The notes under the pieces were generated by a model. That model saw nothing but the letters and a program-made list of their open reading frames with translations, was not told the DNA's origin and did not search any database. Made by a program: the position numbers and the translations under genes. Shown one piece after another: positions 1-5,722 of a stretch of DNA of 7,416 nt (position 1 is its first letter; each line of letters begins with the position of its first letter). The DNA lies in NCBI GenBank assembly GCA_040510575.1, contig JBEVIU010000086.1, forward strand, positions 1 to 7,416. Reading direction: 5' to 3'. This DNA comes from DASUMF01 sp040510575 (GTDB taxonomy: Bacteria; Actinomycetota; Acidimicrobiia; IMCC26256; DASPTH01).

Positions 1-530
1 CCCACCTGACCCGTCGGCACGGCGTCGAGCGGGAACCCTTCGATCAGCACCCGCTCGTACTCCGCGAGCAGCTCCGGTGACGTGACTTCGCGTACGTCGA
101 GCCCGGGGGCTGGGGAACGCTCGGGCACGCCGGGCGGGCGCAACATCACGGGCGGGTGGCCGCCGACGGCGAGGTCAGGCACCACGGTCGGCCACGGGCA
201 GAACACGGAGAACGGGCCGCCCGGCTGGCCGCTGTAGAACCCGACGAGGTCGGCCACGAGTTGTGGCGCACGCTCGGCGCTCACGGGCCGCACCAGGATC
301 GCGGAGTTCAACAACAGGTGCGGAGCGTGCTCGTCGACGGCCACCACGTCGGGAGTGCGCAGCACCGGGTGCCCGGCCGCAGTGCCCGACGACTCGATCC
401 ACTCGGCGAACCCGACCACGAACCGTCGCATCACGCTGTCGCCGACCGGCGTCGTCGCCAGCCATCCCGTTTCGAGGGCCTCGGTTTCGAGGGCCTCGGT
501 CTCCAGGGCCGCCGGCTCGTCAACGCTCAC
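1..530 (-). CDS. GNAT-like acetyltransferase, N-terminal part (runs off the left edge)
   Basis: The 176 visible codons start at GTG 530, 10 bp after the xseB stop, so the gene is probably the third of an xseA-xseB operon and translationally coupled. A weak purine-rich stretch (GAGTGAG) overlapping the xseB stop could be its ribosome site. The protein opens with a short ALETE repeat (about residues 8-21). A mixed alpha/beta region follows, containing GFYSGQPGGPFSVFCPWP and GHPPVMLRPPG, and then LDVREVTSPELLAEYERVLIEGFP. The last part looks like the beta-strand and alpha1 opening of a GNAT domain, which would transfer an acetyl group from acetyl-CoA. The acetyl-CoA-binding loop (RxxGxG/A) would lie beyond the edge, so the family call is an inference from the N-terminal style only. 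The substrate cannot be guessed. The reading frame is open throughout and its codon use matches its neighbours. Confidence 0.6.
   Translation of the reverse strand, partial: MSVDEPAALETEALETEALETGWLATTPVGDSVMRRFVVGFAEWIESSGTAAGHPVLRTPDVVAVDEHAPHLLLNSAILVRPVSAERAPQLVADLVGFYSGQPGGPFSVFCPWPTVVPDLAVGGHPPVMLRPPGVPERSPAPGLDVREVTSPELLAEYERVLIEGFPLDAVPTGQV
468..509 (-). repeat. 15-bp in-frame tandem repeat (2.8 copies)
   Basis: On the minus strand the units read GCCCTGGAGACCGAG, GCCCTCGAAACCGAG and GCCCTCGAAACG. Because the period is a multiple of three, the repeat stays in frame and encodes ALETE-ALETE-ALET near the N-terminus of the GNAT-like protein. Such a unit could change copy number between strains without breaking the frame. 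It probably forms a short acidic helical extension rather than part of the fold. Confidence 0.85.
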
Positions 531-540
531 GGACGCGGGC

Positions 541-804
541 TCACTCGTCGTCGTCGGCCCCGGGCACGTCACCACCGCCAGAGGCACCCGACGCAACCGC
601 GAACGACTCGAGATCCACCACGATCTGGTCGACGTCCGACTGCGCGCGCGAGATGCGCGTGCGGCACAGCGCGATGAGCTCGCTGGCGCGCTTCACCCGG
701 TCGGCGAGCACGTCGACGTCGAGGTCGGCGCGCTCGAGCTCGTCGAGGATCAGCTCCAGCTCCGCCATCGCCTCGGCATACCCGAGCGCGTCGGTGTCGG
801 CCAT
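541..804 (-). CDS. xseB: Exodeoxyribonuclease VII small subunit
   Basis: This 87-aa protein matches the usual XseB size (about 70-90 aa). The diagnostic segment is YAEAMAELELILDELERADLDVDVLADRVKRASELIALCRTRI (about residues 9-51), a two-helix hairpin in which several XseB chains wrap the coiled-coil stalk of XseA. Exonuclease VII degrades single-stranded DNA to oligonucleotides from both ends, in the cytoplasm, during repair and recombination. XseB has no catalytic residues but is needed for holoenzyme activity. The C-terminus is a low-complexity Gly/Asp/Glu tail (GGGDVPGADDDE). Its ATG shares its A with the TGA stop of xseA (TGATG), a classic coupling arrangement that keeps subunit amounts linked. 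Both the family call and the start are secure. Confidence 0.95.
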   Translation of the reverse strand: MADTDALGYAEAMAELELILDELERADLDVDVLADRVKRASELIALCRTRISRAQSDVDQIVVDLESFAVASGASGGGDVPGADDDE

Positions 805-2231
805 CAGTTCTCGCCTCCGTCGTCGTCCACCGCGGTCCCCTCCACCCGGCTGACGACCACGCCGTCGGCCACCTGCGTGCGCAACACCGCTCCCACCGCG
901 GTGCCCGACGTGCGGCGCACCACCCGACCCGCGTCGTCGCGCGTGATGCTGTAGCCACGCTCGAGCACGCGCACCGGATCGAGCGCCCGAACGACCGCCG
1001 CCGATGCGTCGAGCGACGCACTGGCCTCACGCAACCGCGCTCGCCCCAGCTCCCCGACCCGACGTGAGCAGTCGTCCAGCCGACGACCCGCGTCGCGCAG
1101 CCGCAGCCGCGCCAGCTCGTCGATCCGCCCGTGGCGGCGCTCGACCAACGCCCGTTCGCGCGCCAGCATCGCCGGCACGCCCCGGCGCACGTGTCGCGCC
1201 GCTTCGTCGAGCTCACGATTCGCCATCGCGGTGCGCGCTCGCGCCCTGGTCACCACGCGCTGTGATGCAGCATCGACCCGTTGCTGGAAACGCCGCACGC
1301 GCCCGACGAGCACCTGCGCGCACGCGGTCGGTGTCTTGCACACCGTGTGCGCGACCTCGTCGGCCACGCTGCGATCGACTTCATGGCCGACACCGCAGAT
1401 CACCGGCACCGGCATCGCCGCGATCACCCGGGCCACGACGTCGGTGTCGAACGGCGCGAGGTCGGCACGCGACCCGCCGCCGCGCACGACGACCACCACG
1501 TCGAGGTCGCGCATCGCCATCTGACGCAGCCCGTACACGATGCGTCCCGACGCGTTGGCGCCCTGCACCCGCACGTCGATCGGCGCGACCTGGAAGGCGA
1601 GCCCGCTTGCCGTGAGCTCCTGCACGAAGTCGTGATACGCCGCGCTCCCGGCGCTCGTGACCAGCCCGATCCGCAGCGGCACCAGCGGCATCGGCAGACG
1701 GCCGTTGCGCTCGAGCAGGCCCTCGGCCGCGAGCTCGCGCAGCACGCGCTCGCGGTTGGCCGCGATGCTGCCGACCGTGAACACCGGATCGATCGCGGTC
1801 ATGCGCAGCTGCACCCGACCCTGCGGTGCGTAGACCTCGATCCTGCCCCGGATGCGCACGTCGACGTCGTTGCCGAGCTCGGCGCCCGGCACCGCTTTGA
1901 TCGCCCGGTCGACCGGGCCGCGATCGTCGCGGAACAGCGCGACATCGATCTTCGCCTTCACCTGATCGCCCCGCCCGCCGACGGCCTTCTCGACCAGTGA
2001 GAAGTAGGTGTGCCCGTTCTGCGAACGCTTGAGGTTCTGCACCTCGCCGCGCACCCACACGTCGCCCGGGAACGAGCGACGCACCGCGTCGCGCAAGCCG
2101 GTGGTGAGCTCGAGCACTGTCAGCGTCGGCTCCGGCTCGGCCTCCGCAACTTCTGGCTCCGGCTCGACCCCTGGCGCGACGGACCGCGCCGGCTCCGGTG
2201 TCATGTCGAGCTCGAACGACGGTTGCTCCAC
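804..2231 (-). CDS. xseA: Exodeoxyribonuclease VII large (catalytic) subunit
   Basis: With the GTG start at 2231 the protein is 475 aa, close to E. coli XseA (about 456). An acidic, proline-rich leader (residues 1-36) precedes the OB-fold that binds ssDNA (about 37-150: LTVLELTTGLRDAV, VWVRGEVQNL, GHTYFSLVEK). The nuclease domain (about 180-310) contains RIGLVTSAGSAAYHDF, VVVRGGGSRADLAPFD and GVGHEVDRSVADEVAHTVCKTPTACA. A long Arg/Ala-rich coiled-coil stalk (about 311-410) binds XseB. The C-terminal LDPVRVLERGYSITRD box is typical of the family. The GTG at 2231 is preferred because a TACATT -10 box ends 7 nt upstream, predicting a leaderless mRNA; ATG 2204 (466 aa) is the alternative. An open frame runs upstream to 2738, but it lies antisense to the MgtC-like gene and is not family sequence. 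The KTPTACA wording is unusual for an actinobacterium. Confidence 0.95.
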   Translation of the reverse strand: MEQPSFELDMTPEPARSVAPGVEPEPEVAEAEPEPTLTVLELTTGLRDAVRRSFPGDVWVRGEVQNLKRSQNGHTYFSLVEKAVGGRGDQVKAKIDVALFRDDRGPVDRAIKAVPGAELGNDVDVRIRGRIEVYAPQGRVQLRMTAIDPVFTVGSIAANRERVLRELAAEGLLERNGRLPMPLVPLRIGLVTSAGSAAYHDFVQELTASGLAFQVAPIDVRVQGANASGRIVYGLRQMAMRDLDVVVVVRGGGSRADLAPFDTDVVARVIAAMPVPVICGVGHEVDRSVADEVAHTVCKTPTACAQVLVGRVRRFQQRVDAASQRVVTRARARTAMANRELDEAARHVRRGVPAMLARERALVERRHGRIDELARLRLRDAGRRLDDCSRRVGELGRARLREASASLDASAAVVRALDPVRVLERGYSITRDDAGRVVRRTSGTAVGAVLRTQVADGVVVSRVEGTAVDDDGGEN

Positions 2232-2238
2232 GCTCGGC

Positions 2239-2244
2239 AATGTA
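2239..2244 (-). promoter_or_regulatory. Putative -10 box of the xseA operon, leaderless start
   Basis: TACATT on the minus strand fits the actinobacterial -10 pattern TANNNT. Seven bases (GCCGAGC) separate it from GTG 2231, so transcription would begin at or next to the start codon. No good -35 hexamer is visible, which is common for actinobacterial promoters. This is an inference from spacing only. Confidence 0.5.
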
Positions 2245-2285
2245 ACGGCCGCCGAAGCCCACGCCGACGACGACGCGCCGCGGGC

Positions 2286-2291
2286 CATACT
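2286..2291 (+). promoter_or_regulatory. Putative -10 box of the MgtC-like gene, leaderless start
   Basis: CATACT keeps the A at position 2 and T at position 6 of the -10 consensus and stands 6 nt before GTG 2298. No Shine-Dalgarno sequence is present in the gap (GGCGTC). Together with the facing xseA -10 box it makes a compact divergent promoter within the 66-bp intergenic space. Confidence 0.45.
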
Positions 2292-2297
2292 GGCGTC

Positions 2298-2789
2298 GTG
2301 AAGTACGCGGTGAGCGACGGCGACGCCATCCTGCGCATCGCCGTCGCGGGAGCGCTCGGCTTCCTCATCGGGCTCGAGCGCCTGTGGCGCAGCAATCCAG
2401 CCGGCCCGCGGACGTTTGCGCTGCTCTCGATGGGCGCGGCGGCGTTCGCGGTCGTGGCCGCCGGCTATCGCAACGACGGTCGGGTCATCGCGGGCATCGC
2501 CACCGGTGTCGGCTTCATCGGTGCCGGCATGATCTGGCACGACTCCGCACGCGGCGTGGTCGGCTTCGCCACCGCGGCGTCGAGCTGGGCCACAGTCGCC
2601 ATCGGCGTGTTGTGCGGTGTCGATCGCATGGTCGTCGCGGTCGCGTTCGCGGCGATGGCGGTGGTGGTGCTCGAGCTGCAGTACGCCCCGTTCCTCGACT
2701 GGTTCTGGCAACACCGCCGCGACGACGTGCGCGACCACGAGGTCAACGCTCGCGAGACGCCTCCGGTCGACGAGCCACCGCCGAGCTGA
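2298..2789 (+). CDS. MgtC/SapB-family inner-membrane protein
   Basis: This is a 163-aa, strongly hydrophobic protein with about five membrane segments (roughly residues 9-26, 40-56, 62-80, 88-106 and 110-128). Family signatures are LGFLIGLERLW with a downstream PRTFALLSMGAAAF, and GIATGVGFIGAGMIW followed by GVVGFATAASSWATVAIGVLCG. MgtC proteins act at low Mg2+ and in acid stress, and the best-studied Salmonella protein inhibits the F1Fo ATP synthase. The role here is not known. Only the membrane domain is present; the cytoplasmic ACT-like domain of long MgtC (about 230 aa) is absent, as in many SapB-type relatives. A short charged tail (HRRDDVRDHEVNARETPPVDEPPPS) ends the protein. GTG 2298 is chosen because it directly precedes the first membrane segment and lies 6 nt after a -10-like box. 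Its last 47 bp overlap the convergent gene. Confidence 0.88.
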   Translation: MKYAVSDGDAILRIAVAGALGFLIGLERLWRSNPAGPRTFALLSMGAAAFAVVAAGYRNDGRVIAGIATGVGFIGAGMIWHDSARGVVGFATAASSWATVAIGVLCGVDRMVVAVAFAAMAVVVLELQYAPFLDWFWQHRRDDVRDHEVNARETPPVDEPPPS

Positions 2790-3219
2790 TCTGCTCGTCG
2801 GTCAGCGTCGGGTCGTCGGAGTACACGAGCACCCACACCTTGTCGGCCCCGTCCCGCACCAGCGCCTCGTACCGGTGGTTGCCGTCCTGGAGCAACAGCT
2901 CGCCGTTCTGCCACTCCGCGAGCAGCGGCGGCGGATCCCACCCTTCCTCGAGGCTCTCGGCCATCGCGCCGACGTCGTCTTCCCACTCGTCGGACTCGAC
3001 GGGGACGAGCACGTCGTCCTCGGGGCCGGCCAGGCGCACCAGCGCGTCGACCGACACCTGTACGGGCCCCCACCACGTGTGCTCCCGCTGCGCGAGCACG
3101 CCGGCGAGCACCGCGTTGTCGCTCCCGGGGCTGGCGAGCAGGTCGCCCACCCACAGCGCAATGCGACCTTCCGATGCGGCGCGTTGCGCCGATGCGAGCG
3201 AGAACCGACGATCAGCCAT
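2743..3219 (-). CDS. ParB/sulfiredoxin-fold domain protein
   Basis: This is a 158-aa soluble protein. Its clearest motif is LLLQDGNHRYEALVRDGADKVWVLVYSD (about residues 108-135). The GNHRYEA box corresponds to the G-x-H/N-R-R-x-x-A nucleotide-binding loop of ParB N-terminal and sulfiredoxin domains. WWGPVQVSVDALVRLAGPEDD (about 49-69) and EEGWDPPPLLAEWQNG (about 91-106) precede it. There is no helix-turn-helix after the box, no parA partner and no parS-like site nearby. A chromosome-partition role is therefore unlikely; it looks like the stand-alone ParB-fold proteins of unknown function seen in actinobacteria. These folds can bind or hydrolyse nucleoside triphosphates, but activity here is untested. 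ATG 3219 is the first good start. An in-frame TTG upstream is possible, but its sequence is not protein-like. The 3' end overlaps the MgtC-like gene tail-to-tail. Confidence 0.72.
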   Translation of the reverse strand: MADRRFSLASAQRAASEGRIALWVGDLLASPGSDNAVLAGVLAQREHTWWGPVQVSVDALVRLAGPEDDVLVPVESDEWEDDVGAMAESLEEGWDPPPLLAEWQNGELLLQDGNHRYEALVRDGADKVWVLVYSDDPTLTDEQISSAVARRPEASRER

Positions 3220-3314
3220 CGCTCGTTGTGCCCCGCACGCCAGGCGCGCAAACGGCCGGCACCACGCCAACCCCCGAACCTGCGTCGAAGTACCGCAACC
3301 ATCCGCGGGCCTGC

Positions 3315-3334
3315 AACGACGCAGATTCGTCGTT
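3315..3334 (-). terminator. Possible terminator hairpin after the AI-2E-family gene
   Basis: On the minus strand AACGACG pairs perfectly with CGTCGTT around a 6-nt loop, starting 7 bp after the stop codon of the AI-2E-family gene. There is no T-run, so intrinsic termination is uncertain. Otherwise the 122-bp gap (3220-3341) to the ParB-fold gene shows no gene and no convincing promoter. Confidence 0.35.
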
Positions 3335-3341
3335 CGACGGG

Positions 3342-4562
3342 TCAGGCCGGGGCGTCCGTACGCGTGTCGGACCCCTCGACGGCGTCGGACGACGGCCTGC
3401 GCTTGCGACCACGGCCGAACCACCGCCGCCGTTCGCGTGGCTCCTCGAGCAACCGCGCATCGATGACCTCTTGCTCGGTCGTGTGGGTCTGCAACAGCGC
3501 CTGCACCACGGCCGCGGTCGGCAACGCGAGCACCGCGCCCACGCCACCGAGCAACAACCCGCCCGCGAACACGGTGCCGATCGCGAGCGCGGGATGGATC
3601 TCCATCGTGCGCTTCGTGATGCGCGGCCCGAGCACGTAGTTCTCGAACTGCTGGTAGAGCACGAGGAACAACAACACCCACAACGCCTTGATCGGATCGT
3701 CGGCGAGCGCCACCACCACCGGCAGCACCATCGCGATGTAGGTCCCGACCGTCGGGATGAACTGCGACACGATCCCGACCCACAACCCGAGCGCGAGGCC
3801 GTAGGGCACGTCGAGCGCGACGAGGAACGCCCACGTGGCCGCAGCGGAGATCGCCGCCTGGATGCCACGCGAGTAGAGGTACCCGCCCGTCTTGTCGATC
3901 GCGATCTCCCACGTGTCGAGCACCACCGCCTGATGTCGTTGCGGCAGCCGGGAGCAGATCACACGTCGCATGCGCGGGCCGTCGGCCGTCATGTAGAAGG
4001 CGAAGATCAGCACGGTCGCGATCTCGAGCAACGCGGCGGCGATGGTGACGCCCACGTCGAGCACGTTCGACACGACGGTGTCGGTGTCGAGGTTGCCGAG
4101 CGCGTCGCCGCTCTTGAGCTCCTTCACGATGTTGTCGGCATCCCACTCGACACCGAGGTCGTTGTTCACGAAGCGCTCGAAGTCGCGCACGTACTTCGGC
4201 GCACGGTCGGCGAGATCTGACACCTGCCCCACCACCACCGAGCCGGCCGCCGCCATGAACACGAGGAACACCAGGATCACGCCGCCGAGCACGAGCAGGG
4301 TGGCCGGGCCGCGTCGCCAACCACGGGACGCCAGCCTGGTGACGGCCGGCTCCATCGCCAACGAGAGGAACAGCGCGACGAACACCATGATGATGAGCGT
4401 CCGCAGCTCGCGGAGCATCCACCACCCGACGAAGAACGCGACCACCGCGCCGAGGGCCAGGAGGATCGCGCGGGGCACCCATGCCGGCATCGCCGATGGA
4501 GACGGAGGCGTGGGCGTGCCCGGATCCTCCGGTGGCCGTTCGGTGGTTGCGGCTTCGGTCAC
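3342..4562 (-). CDS. AI-2E family transporter (PF01594-type membrane protein)
   Basis: The 406-aa polytopic protein has the family layout. Paired N-terminal membrane segments lie at about 32-50 and 54-70 and a third at about 87-112. A soluble segment rich in charged residues follows (about 113-165). A membrane-proximal helix at about 168-192 (AAALLEIATVLIFAFYMTADGPRMRR) precedes the C-terminal membrane block (about 235-355). Hallmarks are LGLWVGIVSQFIPTVGTYIAMVLPVVVAL (257-285) and YQQFENYVLGPRITKRTMEIHPA (303-324). Family members include TqsA, linked to autoinducer-2 export, and Na+(Li+)/H+ antiporters, so the substrate here cannot be told from sequence. A proline-rich N-terminal tail and a basic C-terminal tail (about 376-389) are probably cytoplasmic. 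GTG 4562 is the first in-frame start; a weak GGGAAG lies 9 nt upstream. The gene is divergent from the small GNAT gene. Confidence 0.9.
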   Translation of the reverse strand: MTEAATTERPPEDPGTPTPPSPSAMPAWVPRAILLALGAVVAFFVGWWMLRELRTLIIMVFVALFLSLAMEPAVTRLASRGWRRGPATLLVLGGVILVFLVFMAAAGSVVVGQVSDLADRAPKYVRDFERFVNNDLGVEWDADNIVKELKSGDALGNLDTDTVVSNVLDVGVTIAAALLEIATVLIFAFYMTADGPRMRRVICSRLPQRHQAVVLDTWEIAIDKTGGYLYSRGIQAAISAAATWAFLVALDVPYGLALGLWVGIVSQFIPTVGTYIAMVLPVVVALADDPIKALWVLLFLVLYQQFENYVLGPRITKRTMEIHPALAIGTVFAGGLLLGGVGAVLALPTAAVVQALLQTHTTEQEVIDARLLEEPRERRRWFGRGRKRRPSSDAVEGSDTRTDAPA

Positions 4563-4613
4563 CCCGTCACACTTCCCGCTTCCGCCGTGCGAACCGGCGC
4601 GAACTTGCAGCCG

Positions 4614-4619
4614 AACCTA
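4614..4619 (-). promoter_or_regulatory. Possible -10 box for the AI-2E-family gene
   Basis: TAGGTT on the minus strand fits TANNNT and would start transcription about 45 bp upstream of GTG 4562. About 16 bp further upstream, TCGTCA is a poor -35 match. It lies in the 113-bp divergent gap (4563-4675). In that gap I could not pick a credible plus-strand promoter for the small GNAT gene. Confidence 0.3.
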
Positions 4620-4660
4620 CCGTGTACCCACTTCGTGACGATCGATGCTCGACCACCCGA

Positions 4661-4667
4661 GGAGGAG
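4661..4667 (+). promoter_or_regulatory. Strong ribosome binding site that fixes the GNAT start
   Basis: GGAGGAG is close to a full anti-16S match and stands 8 nt before GTG 4676. It settles the start at that GTG rather than at upstream in-frame ATGs. The frame upstream of it (from 4481) runs antisense to the AI-2E-family gene and does not look like protein. Confidence 0.8.
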
Positions 4668-4675
4668 CTGCCACC

Positions 4676-4972
4676 GTGCCCGAGCCTGCTGATGCCGACA
4701 TCGTGCGGAACCCGGCGCAATCGCGCTGGGAGCTGCTGATCGACGGTGAGGTCCTCGGCCTCGTCGACTACCGGATCGAGGGCGACGGCCGGGTCGCGCT
4801 CACCCACACCGAGGTCGATCACTCGCTGCGGGGCAAGGGTTTCAGCCCGGTCCTCGTGAGCCGGGTGCTCGACGACGTACGCGCCGACGGACAGCGGGCA
4901 GTCGCCCGTTGCTCGTACGTGCGCGACTTCGCCAAGGAGCATCCCGAGTACGCCGACGTGTTCGCGTCGTAG
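4676..4972 (+). CDS. Small GNAT-family N-acetyltransferase (YidJ/COG2388 type)
   Basis: The 98-aa protein is a minimal GNAT fold of the kind called YidJ-like or GNAT-like (human relative GTLF3B/NATD1). Strands RWELLIDGEVLGLVDYRIEGDGRVALTHTEVDHSLRGKGFSPVLVSRVLDDVRADGQRAVARCSYVRDFAKEHPEYADVF run through almost the whole chain. The acetyl-CoA pyrophosphate-binding loop is the segment LRGKGFSPVLV (about residues 52-62), which matches RGxGxxxxLv with R-G-K-G-F. The ending, CSYVRDFAKEHPEYADVF, is typical of this subfamily, which usually has C-x-Y/F-v-x-x-(F/Y)-I-x-x-H-P-E-(Y/F). The substrate is unknown for most members. Translation starts from a strong GGAGGAG site. The SRPBCC gene begins 12 bp after its stop, so the two are probably co-transcribed. 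Confidence 0.9.
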   Translation: MPEPADADIVRNPAQSRWELLIDGEVLGLVDYRIEGDGRVALTHTEVDHSLRGKGFSPVLVSRVLDDVRADGQRAVARCSYVRDFAKEHPEYADVFAS

Positions 4973-4975
4973 GCT
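4970..4975 (+). promoter_or_regulatory. Possible internal -10 box overlapping the GNAT stop codon
   Basis: TAGGCT fits TANNNT, includes the TAG stop of the small GNAT gene, and ends 9 nt before ATG 4985. The SRPBCC gene has no visible Shine-Dalgarno sequence, so a near-leaderless transcript from here is possible. Read-through from the GNAT promoter is equally likely. Confidence 0.25.
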
Positions 4976-4984
4976 CGTCGCGAT

Positions 4985-5443
4985 ATGACCGACACCAAGT
5001 ACGTGGAAACCGTCGAACGCACCATTCCGGCGCCGCCCGAGGCGATCTTCGCCCTCATCGCCGATCCGAGCCGTCATCAGGACATCGACGGCTCCGGCAC
5101 GGTGCGCGAAGCCCCGGAAGGCTCGAAGCAGTTGGCGCTGGGCGACACGTTCGGCATGTCGATGAAGGCCGGGGTCGCGTATTCGATGAGCAACACGGTG
5201 ATCGAATACGAGCCCAACCGCCGGTTGGCGTGGCAGACCCGGGGCGGCGGGAAGCTGGGGAAGCGCTTCGCGGGGCGGATCTGGCGCTACGAGCTCGAGC
5301 CGGTCGAGGGCGGCACGCGAGTGCGGGAGAGCTGGGACCTCAGCGAGGAAACCGGGAAGGCGCTGGTGTGGCGGGCCCGGGGCAAGACCCGAAAGAACAT
5401 GGACGCCACACTCGAGCGGATCGAGCAGGTCGTCACGACCTGA
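4985..5443 (+). CDS. SRPBCC family protein (polyketide cyclase/dehydrase and lipid transport type)
   Basis: This 152-aa protein has the standard START/Bet v1-like plan. An opening strand VETVERTIPAPPEAIFALIADPSRHQDIDGSGTV (about residues 7-40) contains the P-A-P-P-E-A-I-F and D-P-S-R-H-x-x-I-D signatures. Antiparallel strands follow (FGMSMKAGVAYSMSNTVIEYEPNRRLAWQTRG, IWRYELEPVEGGTRVRESWDL). A long closing helix (about 128-150: KTRKNMDATLERIEQVV) covers the ligand cavity. Such proteins bind hydrophobic small molecules or act as cyclases or stress-response proteins; no catalytic residues can be assigned. The lack of a signal peptide or membrane segment implies a cytosolic protein. Many actinobacterial relatives carry the same W-D-L-S-E-E-T...RKNM-x-x-T-L-x-R-I ending. 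It is probably in a two-gene unit with the small GNAT gene. No Shine-Dalgarno sequence is visible. Confidence 0.88.
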   Translation: MTDTKYVETVERTIPAPPEAIFALIADPSRHQDIDGSGTVREAPEGSKQLALGDTFGMSMKAGVAYSMSNTVIEYEPNRRLAWQTRGGGKLGKRFAGRIWRYELEPVEGGTRVRESWDLSEETGKALVWRARGKTRKNMDATLERIEQVVTT

Positions 5444-5453
5444 GGCGGCGGCA

Positions 5454-5479
5454 CGCTCCCAGCCCCGTGGGCGGGAGCG
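5454..5479. terminator. Strong bidirectional terminator hairpin
   Basis: CGCTCCC pairs with GGGAGCG, and inside it GCCC pairs with GGGC around a CGT loop, with a single bulged A at 5461. This gives 11 GC-rich pairs in the 51-bp space between two convergent stop codons (5443 and 5495). It can therefore serve both strands. No T-run follows on either side, which is usual for actinobacterial terminators. A GGCCGGCC palindrome follows it directly. Confidence 0.75.
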
Positions 5480-5494
5480 GCGGGCCGGCCGGCG

Positions 5495-5692
5495 CTACTG
5501 CGCGGCGAGCCTCATGATCGTCTCCATGTCGAGCTCTTCTTGGGTCTTCGGACGATCTTCACGCTCGTCGGGCACGACGACTTCGACTTCCTTGCCCTGA
5601 CGCTTCGCGCGCTTCTCGGCCTGGCGCTCCTGCCGCGCGCGTTCGCGCTGCAACTTCTCGAACGTCACTCTGCCGTTGCTGCGACCAGCCAT
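5495..5692 (-). CDS. Unrecognised 65-aa charged protein
   Basis: I do not recognise a named family. The first half is very basic and predicted helical (FEKLQRERARQERQAEKRAKRQGKE, about residues 11-35). The middle is a short hydrophobic strand (VEVVV, 36-40). The second half is acidic and ends in an amphipathic helix (QEELDMETIMRLAAQ, 51-65). There is no Cys, signal peptide or membrane segment. ATG 5692 has a good ribosome site (AGGAG, 6 nt spacing), and the frame has normal codon use, so I take it as a real gene. The basic helix could bind nucleic acid or ribosomes, and its position just downstream of a cold-shock gene is suggestive, but no function can be assigned. A hairpin ends the csp transcript before it, so it probably has its own promoter. 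Its leader holds two sets of direct repeats. Confidence 0.75.
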   Translation of the reverse strand: MAGRSNGRVTFEKLQRERARQERQAEKRAKRQGKEVEVVVPDEREDRPKTQEELDMETIMRLAAQ

Positions 5693-5722
5693 CGTCTGCT
5701 CCTAGCGCTGTCGTACCGCTTC

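Noticed and set aside
156..954. Several plus-strand reading frames of 170-200 aa opposite xseB and the GNAT-like gene
   Set aside because: They are high-GC antisense shadows rich in Arg, Pro and Ser, while the minus strand carries recognisable families with linked starts and stops.
2232..2738. Upstream in-frame extension of xseA on the minus strand (a 644-aa reading frame)
   Set aside because: The extra residues are His/Arg/Asp-rich antisense translation of the MgtC-like gene, with no resemblance to XseA. Family size and the -10 box at 2239-2244 support the start at 2231.
2743..3219. Plasmid or chromosome partition locus based on the ParB-like domain
   Set aside because: No parA, no DNA-binding helix-turn-helix and no parS-like palindromes are present, and the surrounding genes are chromosomal housekeeping types.
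3220..4482. Long minus-strand frame that joins the ParB-fold gene to sequence under the AI-2E-family gene
   Set aside because: It is an out-of-frame shadow of the AI-2E-family gene, Arg/Ala/Gly-rich and without domains. Only the part from ATG 3219 is protein-like.
3342..4562. Quorum-sensing function from the AI-2E family name
   Set aside because: No luxS, lsr or other autoinducer gene is in the window, and the family includes ion antiporters, so the name alone does not support signalling.
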